Shown one piece after another: positions 51,124 through 63,711 of a DNA stretch of 64,000 bases. The DNA lies in NCBI GenBank assembly GCA_900239685.1, contig OENT01000011.1, forward strand, positions 62,001-126,000. The letters run 5' to 3'. This DNA is from Rotaria macrura. Lineage: Eukaryota; Rotifera; Eurotatoria; Philodinida; Philodinidae. Made by a program: the position numbers and the translations under genes. Below the pieces are notes generated by a model that was not told the DNA's origin, ran no database searches, and saw only the letters and a list, made by a program, of their open reading frames with translations. Numbering within the stretch: position 1 is the stretch's first letter; every line of letters begins with the position of its first letter.

Positions 51124-52968
51124 TAATTTCAAAGAAAAAAAACTTTGAATTTTATTCAATTTTCATTTTTGTTTTTTTTCTTGTGATAAACTTGTGCTAA
51201 TCCATCGTTATTGATTAAGGTTATTTTTTTCCTTATTTTAATGAAATACACAAGGCTATCTGTGTACTAGTTTACTGAAAAGAAAAAAAAATTAAGCACT
51301 TGAAATTTGTTCTTTCGGATCAATACTTTTATATTCAATACGTTCGTACGATTATATTTAGAAGATAGTCTCGGTAATGATAGTCTCTTGTGATCATTTT
51401 TATTAGTGATGAATGTATGTTGCTGTTGTTTTTCAATATCGACTCTAAGGAAATCATTTGCAATGCATTACATGTTATGAACTCATAATAACAAAAAATT
51501 AATATTCTTGTTTGATTATTAGCTGGAAAAAGAATGCTCTACAGTCAAAATATTAAATTACGAAATGAGTCAATATCTCCAGATATTTATTAGATAATAT
51601 CGATTATCATGAAAATGATGAAAGCATTTATGGTTTTTTATCAAAAGAACTGACTCGATCGAAAAGAGAAGAGTCAATATAAAATACTCACATTGATGGA
51701 AAGCTTCTTTTTCTTTTTTTGAATTTCTTCCTTTTAGCGTGAGAGAGAAAAACAAATGCGTCCATTTCAAATAGTAGCACATGTGATAACATTCCAAATT
51801 TAGACGCCTCAAAAGAGTCCTACTTATGAAGTACTCGATTTCGGTGATTCTTCGAATTCACATAAAAGTCAGAGAAGTGCTTATTTAGATCGAATGTTTC
51901 AGAAGTCAAACACGAAGAAAATCGGCGAATGCAATAACCACTACGCTCGACTACGAATACAGGACGAGAAACATTGAAATAGAATTGAATTGATGATCAT
52001 TTTCGATGCTAAAATCTTCTATAATATGACAAGTGATAGAAGTCTAAGTACATATTGCTATTTGTCATGTGGAGCTATGAAACAGTGCTTTGAATAATAT
52101 TACTTGTAATAGTTTTCGGATGAATGAAGAAAACAAATGTTCTCTGTCAAGTCAATTTCTCAAAGCATGCAAATTTTAATCCACCAATGAAGAATAACTA
52201 CACACAACTCGAATCGACTCGTAATTATCATTGAAGCGAAATCGATTCTCTTGAATGTCAATTTTGTGTTTATTTGGCAAACAAAATCATATGCTATGTA
52301 TGACACGTACTTGAAAAATGAAGACTAATGCAATGTTTTTCATCGATACATGAATTCTCAAAGTCGATTCTTATCGGAATTAAAAAACATGATAGAATAG
52401 CATTCGCATTCAACCAATGTTCTATTGATATTGATATATGTTGCATGCAATTGATCAAATAGATCCTATCAAACTTATTTTTATTCATTTTTCTATACTA
52501 TAGCAGACGAAATTAATCACTGTATCATTATTCAGACGTACTATTAATAACGAGTATTGATAAAATAGCATGATTCCATGTGCTATGTTTTGTGTGACGA
52601 CTATAGATCTATACCATATCGAGTATAAATAAGTGGTACATATCAAATTAAATGAGACAAATTCATCGTAATAATCGATTTACTTAAATTATTACAACAA
52701 TATGTCAATGGGTAAAAATGTTCGAATTTTTCTATTCAATATTACCGTAGAAAAAATAATGCGCATCATTAACTTGTGACTATTACGATTATGAATATTC
52801 GAGGTCGCTCTTAGTCGATCGTACCTTTTTACTCTTTCTATTTCGCTCGAAAATAAACGCCAACAAGCAAGCAAATTATAAACGATGTCTCTTCTTATTG
52901 GTTACTGATATTTATCCACAACTCATACATTTAAATATACGATCAACATCGAAAAACCGGATCTAGAT
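51124..52968. other. Intergenic, no gene seen
   Basis: 3' flank of the SAM synthetase gene and 5' flank of the thiolase gene. Short featureless frames only; no repeat recognised. Confidence 0.5.
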
Positions 52969-54219
52969 ATGGTTTTCAAACGAGCTATTTACATTGTTGC
53001 AGCTCGTCGTACTCCATTCGGAACGTTTGGTGGTAAATTAAAAGATTACACAGCCATAAATTTACAAGAACTCGCTAATCGAGCAGCTTTAAAACAAGCC
53101 AAGTTGTCACCAGATGCTATTGATAGTACTATCATCGGTAATGTATCACAAACATCGACATATGCAATTTATTTAGCTCGTCATGCAGCATTACTTGCTG
53201 GTGTACCGGTTCATGTGCCAGCGCTGACTGTTAATCGTCTTTGTGGTTCTGGTTTTCAATCGATTGTAAATGGTGGTCAAGAAATTGAATTGGGCGATTC
53301 AAATGTTGTTTTATGTGGTGGAACTGAAAGTATGTCACAAGCACCATATGCAGTGAGAAATATTCGATTCGGAACAAAATTAGGCATGGATTTGAAATTA
53401 GAAGATACGTTATGGGCAGGTTTAACAGATGATTACGTAAAAATGCCAATGGCTATTACAGGTAACTAAGCATGTTCAGTAGACAATCAAATCATAAGTA
53501 TGTGCGTTTTTGTAGCGGAGAATTTGGCAAAAAAATATAATATAACACGTCAAGATGCTGATGCATATGCATTACAATCTCAACAACGTTGGAAACAAGC
53601 AAATGATCAAGGTCATTTTAAAGATGAAATTGAATCGATCAAAATGAAGGGTAAAAAAGGTCAAGACGAATTTTTTGATACAGATGAACATCCACGTCCA
53701 CAATCCACTACCGAACAGCTTTCAAAATTACCACCGGTATTTATCAAAGATACAGGAGTTGTAACAGCTGGCAATGCAAGTGGAATTTGTGATGGTGCTG
53801 CGGCAATTATTATTTCAAATGAAGATGCTTTGAAAAAGTATAATCTTGAACCATTAGCTCGTTTAGTAGGTTATCATGTCAGCGGTGTTGAACCAACATT
53901 GATGGGTTTTGGACCCGTACCAGCTATTGAAAATCTACTTAAAAAAGTAAATAAAAATGTATCGAATATTGATCTATTTGATATTAATGAAGCATTTGCA
54001 CCACAATATCTTGCCTGTCAAAAAGTATTGAAATTGCCAAATGAAAAAAGTAATGTCAACGGTGGTGCTATTGCTCTTGGTCATCCATTAGGTGCATCTG
54101 GTTCAAGAATAACAGCAAATCTTGTTTATGAACTGAGACGACGTCAGGCAAAATATGCTGTTGGTGCTGCATGTATTGGTGGTGGTCAAGGGATTGCTTT
54201 GTTGATTGAACGAATTTAA
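52969..54219 (+). CDS. ACAA2: 3-ketoacyl-CoA thiolase, mitochondrial (ACAA2-type)
   Basis: Last step of fatty-acid beta-oxidation: splits 3-ketoacyl-CoA with CoA to give acetyl-CoA and a shortened acyl-CoA. Two exons (52969-53461 and 53516-54219) joined across a 54-nt intron in phase 1 give 398 residues, against 397 in human ACAA2. Catalytic residues are present: Cys92 in NRLCGSGFQS, the histidine near residue 354 in GGAIALGHPLG, and Cys384 in GAACIGGGQG. The ESMSQAPY and NEAFAPQYLA motifs are intact. As in ACAA2, the N-terminus (MVFKRAIYIVAARRTPFG) starts directly at the thiolase fold with no long presequence, so import would use this uncleaved end. Family details such as YALQSQQRWK favour ACAA2 over the peroxisomal ACAA1 or the ACAT enzymes. 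A poly(A) signal AATAAA is at 54299. Confidence 0.94.
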
Positions 54220-55505
54220 AATGATTAATTTTCTTATACATTATATAATTCGAATATGTTTCGTTGATTCTTTTAAAGATTATCTATTTTTTCTTACAAA
54301 TAAAACAAAACTGATAGAGTTACTAATATTTAAATCTGCTATTGTTTTTTTTAAGTGAAAATTTAATATTTCATCGATCAAGAATACCGTTGTCATTGGC
54401 ATACGTCTTTCTTATTCGTTTAATACGTTCGCGATAATTTTCTTCTAATTTAATCTATCCATTCATATATTTGTATAGAAGAAAATATACAAACCTTTTA
54501 CTATCAGACCGCTACATGAAACTCAACCCATACTCATAATGATGAAAAAAAAATTACGATAATATTTCATTGTATTGTCAAATATTATTATGAAATAAGC
54601 TTGAGTTTGTTGTTGTTAAATTTCAGATAAAATCTTTGCATTAAAAAGAAAATATCTCATGTAACATATTATTTCATCAATAGTATAACTTATAGAAGTT
54701 TTGCTCAAGGTTGTAACTATTGATTTAACACATTCGCTGAACGTCTCTATCTGAAGAATGAGAAACAGAAGGAATATTATTAAGTAATTTCAAGCCTACA
54801 TATGTAACCAATATTGACTCAAATGTCATTATCAAATATCACAATAGTTTTACATATTGAATAATATGTCAGGTATTAAATAATGACGGTGCTAAGTGAG
54901 TTTAGAGTAGATTCTTGTTGCACTTATTTCAGATACGTATTTTATACTGAGTACAATGTGTGTTTGATTACAAAAATGTTTGTTGAAGAAAAATATGTTA
55001 CTATATATTTTTCTTCTTTCCGTGGTTTGAAACGATGAAGGACTGTCGAAGGAAAAGCAATGGTCGCATCCGTCGAGCATTGCGTTTTTTCGTTCTTTTT
55101 CTTTTGGCTGCATTTTAATGGTTGTTATAACACAACAAATACGAACATATTTTCTTTTGCAGTACGCTAAATCAAACGAAGGTTTCAGATAGGACAGTTT
55201 AATGTAATAAAGTAGTATTTTTAAGAAGTTTTTTTTTGTTGTTGTTGTTATTATTATCATTCAAATCTATAACAAAAATACACACTTAAATACTCAAAGT
55301 TTATTACAAAATGATTCAGAATCTAACGAGTTGCTTTGTGTTTACAGCATAGAAGCATTTCTTTTCTTTTGACGAAAGAATAAAACGCTATGACTCATAG
55401 AAAAATTAGTATGGCTACCCTATCATAGAGAATTTATTTGAACATATTCTTTTTTTCTTTTTTTACTATTCTATATAGGAATAACGAATTGAATTTAAAA
55501 TAACA
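54220..55505. other. Intergenic, no gene seen
   Basis: AT-rich sequence between the thiolase and the membrane-protein gene. A 122-codon minus-strand frame (55260-54892) is low-complexity and unrecognised; I do not call it. Confidence 0.5.
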
Positions 55506-58281
55506 ATGTCATCTTCAACATCAGACTCGTTTTTGAACTCTCCATTATTGATCAGAGTAACAGATTGCTTGGCTGATATACAACGAAGAAATATTTTAAC
55601 AAAAGAAAGCTTTTCTACCAAACGTCGATATGTTTTTCAATCGATTGGAATTCTCGTTATATTGTATTGTGTCCTACAAGTACTTTTTTCACTTTATGTA
55701 TTTCTTAAATTCATACTTCATCTATTATTTCAATTATTTTCAACGGTTATTATCCTTCCTTTCAAATTTGTTCAATTGTTTTTATCTACAATGGCTATTA
55801 GTTACAATACATTATATTTAACTATGTGTTTTTGCCCGATTCTATCTGTTTTAATTGCAAAATATTCACATAAGAACATTGAAATACATTTAGGAAAACA
55901 TTACAAATTAATAAAACAATACTCATTTACTTTTACATTTATCTGCCTTCTTCTTTTACAATCTGTATTTATTCTTGTACCACTAACTGTATCAGTAAAG
56001 CAACAACAACAGATAATATCATCGGTAATGGAAAAGAATTTGAAAAAGAAATCAATTTTTTACAGTTTTTGTTTATTTACTTTTCTTTCTTTCTTTCTTT
56101 CTTTCTTTCTTAGACTTCAACTAAACAAACAGTGATGAAGACTTCCGACAAAATCATCATCGATAAGAGCAAAACAGAACAAACATCTATCACAAATTTA
56201 GACAATACAAAAAGAGTAGTAAGTGATAAAGAACAAAACAAACCTCCATCAGTTAACAATATAATACAAACATATGCAACTGAAACAAATCCCACTAGAA
56301 AAGTAATGATTAATAACGAAAACAAGCTTTAGAAATACGTATATGCATATATATGTCATAATGACGTAACTAGATGGGGTCAAATTAACTACTTAAATAT
56401 CCCCCTGAGTTTGTTTTCTGTCTGCTAAACTTAATAGATGTCTTGGTTGATTGTGCTCGTCAACTTACTGACAATCTTGCTTCGCATCATTAGCTGAAAT
56501 CTACTAAAAACAAGGCTTGAGCTAATATATTTGACATATTTTCTCGAGATAAGTAATACTTTTCATGTTAGTGCACGATGTGTGCCAAATGTCATGTGGT
56601 TATTAGAATTCATGTGTTCTCTATTTATACGTGGAAGACTGAGTAATGATCATCTAAATATTTACTGTTGTGATTTTGATAGTAAAATACATCAAACGGC
56701 GTACTTATAAACAATAGAGTCAACGAACACATATAAGTGTGAAACAAATAAATAGCTCGTGAAGAAAAAAAGAGCATAGTGAACCTTGAAAGACAAAAGA
56801 AAGAGAGTATTGAGGGTTACGCAAGATGTGTCTATGTTGATGGTATTCTGTGGTTATTTGTACTGTATTTTTTGCTTCTATACATATATATCTATACTAC
56901 GTATTGTACAAGTACAAAAAATCAAAATAAACTATTTCACGTTTTGATCGAGACCGAGAAAAGGCATCGATTCTTGCTTATCGTTCCTTGAACTACCTAG
57001 AGAAATCGTATCAAAAGGTCCACTCTAAGTTTAACTCTTATCTAGTTGTGTTAGTAATATTTTGTTTCAAAAACAATTTTCTTATCTTTATTTATAGTTG
57101 TCTTCTGATGCTCAGAGACGTTCAGAAATCGAATCTAACGTTGAAGATGATCATTCATATTTTATTGATCATGCTAATGACGACATGGTCACAGTAGAAA
57201 AATCAACTTTTGATATTCGAGATAAAGTATAAATTGATAATCTTGTACTATAATTTACATCACAAATCGAAAGTAAATTCAATAGATTTCTCTAGGTCAA
57301 GAACGAAGATCAGTAGTATTAGAACATATGAATTATCTAGAAGATCCTTCGAATGACTTCAGTTCAAAACTTCTCGATGCTTCCCTTGAATCGATTCAAG
57401 AGAAAAACGAACTAGTATGTCAATGTTAATAAATTTGAAGAATTATCTTTGCTTTTTTTTCTCTTCCCACTTTGAAGATAGAAGAAATGATAGAATCATC
57501 TGCTAACCCAAAATTAGAACATGATGGATCATTATCATTTCGAAAAATATTCAATAATTTGCTTGATAAAGCTTGGAATATATGGTCTCAAAATAAAATT
57601 TATTACCGACAATTGTTTTCATTGACAAAAGATTTACCTCCGCATGGCATAAGCTCAATCTACGTTGCTTACACAGACCTTAATTGCTATGATTATACAA
57701 AAATCATTCATCGCTTTCGCACATCCGAACACAGCTACGCTTATTTTCTTCATACCTATCGTCGTCAATCACCGTTTCCTATTTATATATCCGTATTAAA
57801 GTCTAATGGACCTCAATGTTATAGTTCATATCCAAATTCATCTTGTGCAATTAATTCAAAATTATTTTTCTTAAATTTACAAGGAAAAATACATTCTCTT
57901 ATACAATATTCGATAATTGTAATAATTATCATAATATTTATTTATAAAATTCTAAAACATAGAAAACATCATCGCAGAAGCGAACCACTAGCCGAAAAGT
58001 ATGAAGAGATAAAATCGAATAGAGTTGATGATACATTAATACAAGAAAATTCCTCAATTATTACTGATAAAAATCATGTATTGGATGAAAAAATTGAAAA
58101 AGAATTACGTTTATGGCTTAGTAATGAGCAAATGGATGAATATAAGAAAATAAGCGAAGCATGTCGGCAAGCAATCAATAAAGTGCTTTCGAACAACAAT
58201 GTAAGTTATTTTAGTTGTTTGTTGTTGGGAAATCTAGGGCTGCGTAATACTATCATCATATGTATATTAATTTTCGCATGA
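55506..58281 (+). CDS. Unknown multi-pass membrane protein, 5 exons
   Basis: I do not recognise this protein. Exons 55506-56024, 56114-56302, 57098-57226, 57286-57414 and 57478-58200 are all multiples of three, with every intron in phase 0, and encode 563 residues up to a strong donor (GTAAGT) at 58201. The N-terminal 170 residues hold about three to four hydrophobic segments (near residues 45-85, 90-115 and 140-165). Residues 175-330 are polar and Lys/Ser/Asp-rich. The fifth exon has a soluble stretch with several cysteines, then a strong membrane helix (SIIVIIIIIFIYKILKHRKH) and a charged tail. If the donor at 58201 is not used, the frame stops at 58281 and an AATAAA follows at 58410, which would end the gene. 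If it is used, the chain runs in phase into the C2CD2-like exon at 58677. The 3' end is therefore uncertain. The length of 563-590 residues is an estimate. Confidence 0.6.
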
Positions 58282-58685
58282 TTTGTTTGCATCTCAAGTC
58301 AATATGTGCTCTTTTATCAATAAGCAAAGAGTATGTGTTCTTTTGCTTTTCTATCAACAACATCGTGACATTTTTTTTCTTTCAAAAATGATCTTTTATG
58401 TTTATATCTAATAAAATAGAATAGCATTTGTCTTTTTTTTCCTCCGAAACCATCATCGACTCGTAGGATACATATAGACTTTTCTTTCTCGTTGTTTTCT
58501 CTTCTGTTGTTTTCTATCTGTTTAATGATAAATGCACACAAGCGAGAATGTAAAAATACGAAGAATGTCGAACGACAACAATTTGATGATGATTTATTGA
58601 GTTTCTTTCTTTTTTTTTCCTCTCCGAACGCGCATATGTGGATTAGAATACGTAGCAATCTAGATCGATTCTCTAGACTTTGACG

Positions 58686-61600
58686 ATGTCTTCGGTTCAT
58701 CAATCATCAGTCGATCAATTTATCGAATATCAATCAGATTATGTTCATGAATTTTTACATCATCTAAATATTTTTTATCATAATTTAAATTTAAATTTAC
58801 CTCAATATACCATTGATTATTTCTTGTATTTTACAATATTTATATCTATTTTAACATTAATAATTATTTTTTCCATCATATTCGAATGTAATATTCTACT
58901 AGAAGTAGTTTTACCTATTTATTCCTTTGTCAAGTACTTATGTTGTAAAGTTAAAACTAATTCATCTCAATCGAAAGAATCATTATCTTTTTTACAATGC
59001 TTGTTGAATACTCCTAATCATCTTCGAAAAATTTTTCTTGATGAATTCTTACGAGCATTGAATCAAAAATATATTCAGAAAAAGGTAATAGAATATGTTA
59101 ATTCTATTATCACATGCAATAGTTGTTGTTGTTGTTGTTCATGAACATCTAATTAATGTTTTCTTTTTCTCACGTAGCAACAATTGAATCTAGAAACATT
59201 ACAATTTGCTAATGCAAAAATTTATGATGTTTCTCAAGCATCGACTGAAAAAATAGTAAGTAATTTTTCCTTTGTTGTCTTTTATATTCAAAGTGTTATT
59301 GAAAATAGATCATCAACGCTGCACTCGATATCACTAATCTAATATTTAATGTTATTGATTCAGCGAAGTTTCAACATTACTCAATTCGAATACCTAAATT
59401 AAATGGTGAACTTGAGATTTTTGTGACTAGTTACACTGATCGATACTCAATTGAAGTAAAATTCAAACAAATTCAATTTGATAATGCCGATGTGATTGAT
59501 TTGAACGTAGTAAGGATTGTGTAGAGATATCTTTTTGAGTTCGACAACTCAATTTCTTTTTTTTTTTAAAGATCTTATCAACAGATGAGAAACAATCTAT
59601 TATTGTATTATTTAAGCAAACAATTAGAGATGCTATTGTACAATGTTATTGTAATCTATCGGATAATCGAGAAAGTATCGTCAATGGATCAAAAGCCGTT
59701 GTTTCAAAGGTAAACACTATGCTGTTGAATGAATATTATTTGTTCTGATTTGCATAGATAAAAATGTATTCAGTCATAAGATATCAGCGAGAGAGAGAGA
59801 ACACAATGATTTTATTTAATGAGTCTCTTGTTTTCATTTGATGTAACCGATATATTTGACAGAATAACGTCAGGCGTATGTTACAACATACTCTACAAAG
59901 GTATTCTCTGAAAAATATTTGTTTCTATTGACATTGAATGTTGCCCTAAACTATCTTCATTCACTTCCATTTATTAAAGACAGCGAACGTGATTTTCTGA
60001 AATGACATGAAAGAATATAATTAGATTGCATTGCTATGAATTGAAAAACGATGATTGATCTGTCAAACAAAAGATAGACCTTGAGTATACACACACACAC
60101 ACACACACGAACGCACGAAGATAACAAACGGACAAATTTCTCGATTTTGATCTTATATCGTACGTAGAAGAAGGTCATACTACGACTGAAAGAACAGCTA
60201 AATTTTATATTTTCTTACATGTCTTGGAATCAAAGTTAAAATCATAGATCGTGAATTATCAATCTAGTTTTTAGTATAAATTTCAAAATAAAAAAGACTA
60301 AGACATTTCTATGAAACGTTTTATTCAAATGCCTGTCAAACAGTTCATGGAATATATTTAAAGTTTGAGTTGAAAGAAATATTCATTTATAGTTAACCAA
60401 TAGATATTTCTTGAAATAATTGCGTATCATAGTTATGAAACTAGACTAAAGTTGAAAATATCATAATTCGGTAAATGAAAATTGTTTTCGACTGGTACAT
60501 TTTGACTCACAAAGTCTCTTTGTATCGATAGGAAAGAAGCTGAAACAGAAACTCAATCTTTCCAGATCTTCCAGTAATGAAAGTTTAGTTAATTGACTTC
60601 GATATGATTTCAAGTAGATGTCAAACACATCAGGAGTTATGGGCACTTTATTCATCGAATTCAGAGATAATATTGTGTTCTGTATGAGGTGAAACTACGA
60701 GCATTATTTCAGAACGATCAAAACCTTTTCATGTACACATGGTTATGAAATTTAGACTATGTCCACAGTTGAGCCTGATTTAAAGAAAAATTTAAAAAGC
60801 ACGATAAAATAACTTTATTTAGTTACATCAATATTCATATAAAATATTGAATAGAGCTCGTGCTTTTTACAGACTACAATTCTCATGGTATCCGATGAAA
60901 AGGCGAATCTAGTCGTTGTCATACATCACCTAAGAGTTCAAATTTCGCTCGTTTTTCAATTTAGCAACATCAGCTTGCTTGCAATCGTTCAGCCATTATC
61001 GAGTTCGCGTGCTCGTCAATTTTCAAATCTTTGATAGATTCATATATTAATGGGTTTTTCTATGCTGAATACTAAATAGAATTAATGAACAATTTTATCG
61101 TGAAAATCAATCAGGAATTACACTACTTAAATTATTCTATGTCAGTGTATCAATGAATTATTCAATCGAGGTAACCATTTCTTCAATCGCCAGATACAAT
61201 TCCGTTTAGAAATTGAAAAATAGAGACTACTATATCGATGATTTCGAAACGAACGGTCAACAAAATCTAATTTATCCATCTGTGTAGATATTTTCGGATC
61301 GGTAGACATAAACATCTTATTCATGGATGGGAGCCCCAAGAAATCACTAACAACATGAAATGTCGCTGGATTAACTCTGCCTTTTAAAGTTCATCTACAG
61401 AAAAAGATGTTGATCCGGAGTCTTGTCTTACAGGTCAATGAAGGCTCAACTGTTGTTTCATCAAATTTTCTATGTATTGATTCGTCTAAATTTTAGTAAA
61501 TAATCTGCGAAATTATTTATTATGAAGTGAAGAAGAGGAGCTAGTCGATAATTTCTCACATTAAGTTGAAAAATCATATTGATTTGTCGATGATTTAAAA

Positions 61601-63155
61601 ACATGCAATGAAACAAGTTTTTTATTCTAGCAATTATCCATTTTACCAGCTGTATGCGAATCATCTGATGTCTACGAGCAAATTGAAACTCCTGTTCTAG
61701 CACCAATCATTGAAAATCATCAAGAATTACTCCCGGAAAAAGAACTACCCAAAAGATTACTTGTTCGTATCGTTAACGCTGTAAAATTATATGGTAAGAT
61801 CGTATGAAAATAAATCGAATGAATCTGATTTAAGAAACAAAAAAATCTTAGATGTTGAGCAACCATTTTGTATCATTGAATTAAGTCATCCCAAGCAAGT
61901 CCACCAAACACGTATTGCAAAAAATAGTTTAAATCCGTATGTTTATTATTAAACATTATTCATTAAATTATATTCTTGTTTTCTTTTTCAGCTGTTGGGA
62001 TGAATGTTTTGAATTCGAAAGTAACGAGAAAAATCGTCAAATACGTTTGAAAATTATGGATCGTAAAAAGCCGAATAAAAAGCAAAACAATGATATCAGT
62101 TCGTTCGCTATTATCATTTTTTCGGTTGCTATATTCTTATGTCTTTTTTTAGTTGATAAACTCTATGCTGACGTGTTTATTCCGATATCGTACGTAACCA
62201 GCAAAGTTTACAAACAAGATATAAGAATAACACCTCAGCATCCTGATTCAACCATTCGTATCGAGGTAAAAATTTTGTCATGCTTTCTTGCTTATGACGA
62301 TGAAGCACAGATTTTTCGATCGTATCAAAATTTTCGCTATGTACTTTTTTTTCGTGTCCTCTTTTTTTTGTTTTTAATATTTGTAAGACAACATACTTTT
62401 TTTCTTCTTCGTCGTTGCTTTTAACACCTACGTTTTATTTACTGTTCTCTTTTTCCTCTTTCTCGTCATTCTTTTTATTTGATATGAGTAAGCGATACTA
62501 TTTCTTTTGACCATTTATTATTTATCTAAAAACACAAGTGAATAGCAAAGACATTTTCATTACTAACATGGTACGGAGTCGAAGTGAAACAAATTTAAAT
62601 CGAATATTTATCGATTTATGTACAAGTCCAGATGCACGCAGTAAAGCAGGTCATACAAAAAATAATCACAGGCAAAACAATATGCCTTTGCCAAGTTTAA
62701 AGCCTATTAAGTCAAATTCTTGTTCAAATGTGCATGAAATAAAATCACCTGTAATTGCATCAGCAAGACCATTTGACAATCATCGAAGTGAACACAACGA
62801 TACATTAAATGGAACAACGGTCGTGTCCGTAACTTCTCCACAGGAAGAAGATTTGGAACAAGCAGGATCAACTACGATTTCATTGTCATGCATGGAGTCA
62901 ACAGGTTTTCGTGTTCAGAAACCTTCAGTGATTCCAAAAGATTCATTAACATTATTCGAAACATTATCAACAAATCATACGATAAAACCTTCGTTATTGA
63001 GAGAAGTATCAAAAGAAAGTAAACTGCCACTTGGATTATTGCCATCAAATGGTCCGCCAACGCAAATACAAGATTTAAGACAACCTGACTTTCTAAATCG
63101 TTTACAGAATCGTCTTAAAGCACGAAGACACTTGCGCAAATTTTTTCTGTCTTGA
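58686..63155 (+). CDS. C2CD2L: C2CD2/C2CD2L (TMEM24)-type SMP and C2 domain protein
   Basis: Family members sit in the ER membrane and use an SMP lipid-transfer domain at ER-plasma membrane contacts; TMEM24 moves phosphatidylinositol in secretory cells. Exons: 58686-59084, 59178-59255, 59309-59506, 59572-59709, 61631-61793, 61852-61936, 61992-62098, 62153-about 62257, and 62539-63155. A membrane helix lies near residues 40-65. The region starting FLRALNQKYIQKK and ending STDEKQSIIVLFKQTIRDAI fits the SMP domain. The C2 domain runs from RLLVRIVNAVKLYD through CWDECFEFES to YADVFIPISYV. The tail is Ser-rich and ends in a basic segment (RLKARRHLRKFF), like the plasma-membrane-binding tail of TMEM24. 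The 62257 donor was chosen because GAG|GTAAAA would put a stop at once in the next exon. The ATG at 58686 is the first in frame; the exon could start at an acceptor at 58677. Confidence 0.75.
59710..61630 (+). other. Intron of the C2CD2-like gene, 1.9 kb
   Basis: It separates the end of the SMP-domain exons from the C2-domain exons, both in phase 0. It is AT-rich and contains an AC run at 60088-60108. No gene or element is recognised in it; the minus-strand frames at 60655-60461 and 61706-61470 have no features. Confidence 0.55.
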
Positions 63156-63309
63156 AAAACTTCTTCATATAGATATATATATGTATCGATAGAAACTAGT
63201 TTTTATTCAAGATAAGTTTTTCTTTTTTAATGAATAAGTCTTGACAAAAAGCTGAAGTTTTAATTCCGTTTCTTTTCTTTTTAAATTGATTTAATAATTT
63301 ATCTTTCAG

Positions 63310-63711
63310 TTTTCAACTCTTTCTGAAGAAGAACATTTGGCCGGTAAGTATATTATATATTGTCATTGTGCCGTTTTATCACACTTTTATTTATTAATTA
63401 TTCACGCATTATGAATTTTTTTTCTTCGCTTCATAATCTAATTAGCAACCGATGAATATAATATTGAATATTTAACAGGCACCCCATATGGGTCGAGGTC
63501 TAAGCGAGGTATATCTATAATTCATGATTTTCAAATGCTGTTTTTCATCAATTCCTTTTAACTATATACATTTCTCAGTTGGTTTATTTTTCTCATTTCA
63601 ATAGAAACCAATAGGCTTCAAAATAGTGCTCAACGATCACCGTCCGATGAAATAACAGTATTGCCAAACAATAGAGATGTAGTACCCAAAGACAATGGTT
63701 ATGCATATGAT
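63310..63711 (+). CDS. Three further in-phase exons, gene runs toward window end
   Basis: Exons 63310-63343, 63446-63508 and 63605-63711 are bounded by clean AG/GT sites and form one open frame (FSTLSEEEHLAATDEYNIEY, and onward to PKDNGYAYD) with phases 0, 1, 1. They lack a start codon. They are probably alternative 3' exons of the C2CD2-like gene, reached from an internal donor in the 62539-63155 exon (phase-0 GT sites at about 62829 or 63006). They could instead be inner exons of a gene whose other parts I cannot see. Exons beyond 63711 would lie past the window. The sequence is acidic and polar with no known domain. Confidence 0.5.

Noticed and set aside
54892-55260. 122-codon minus-strand frame between the thiolase and membrane-protein genes
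   Set aside because: Low-complexity, with no conserved-looking block and no splice partners.
62099-62152. Transmembrane helix inside the C2 domain
   Set aside because: The segment has GT/AG ends, is T-rich and interrupts a C2 strand; an in-frame intron explains it better.
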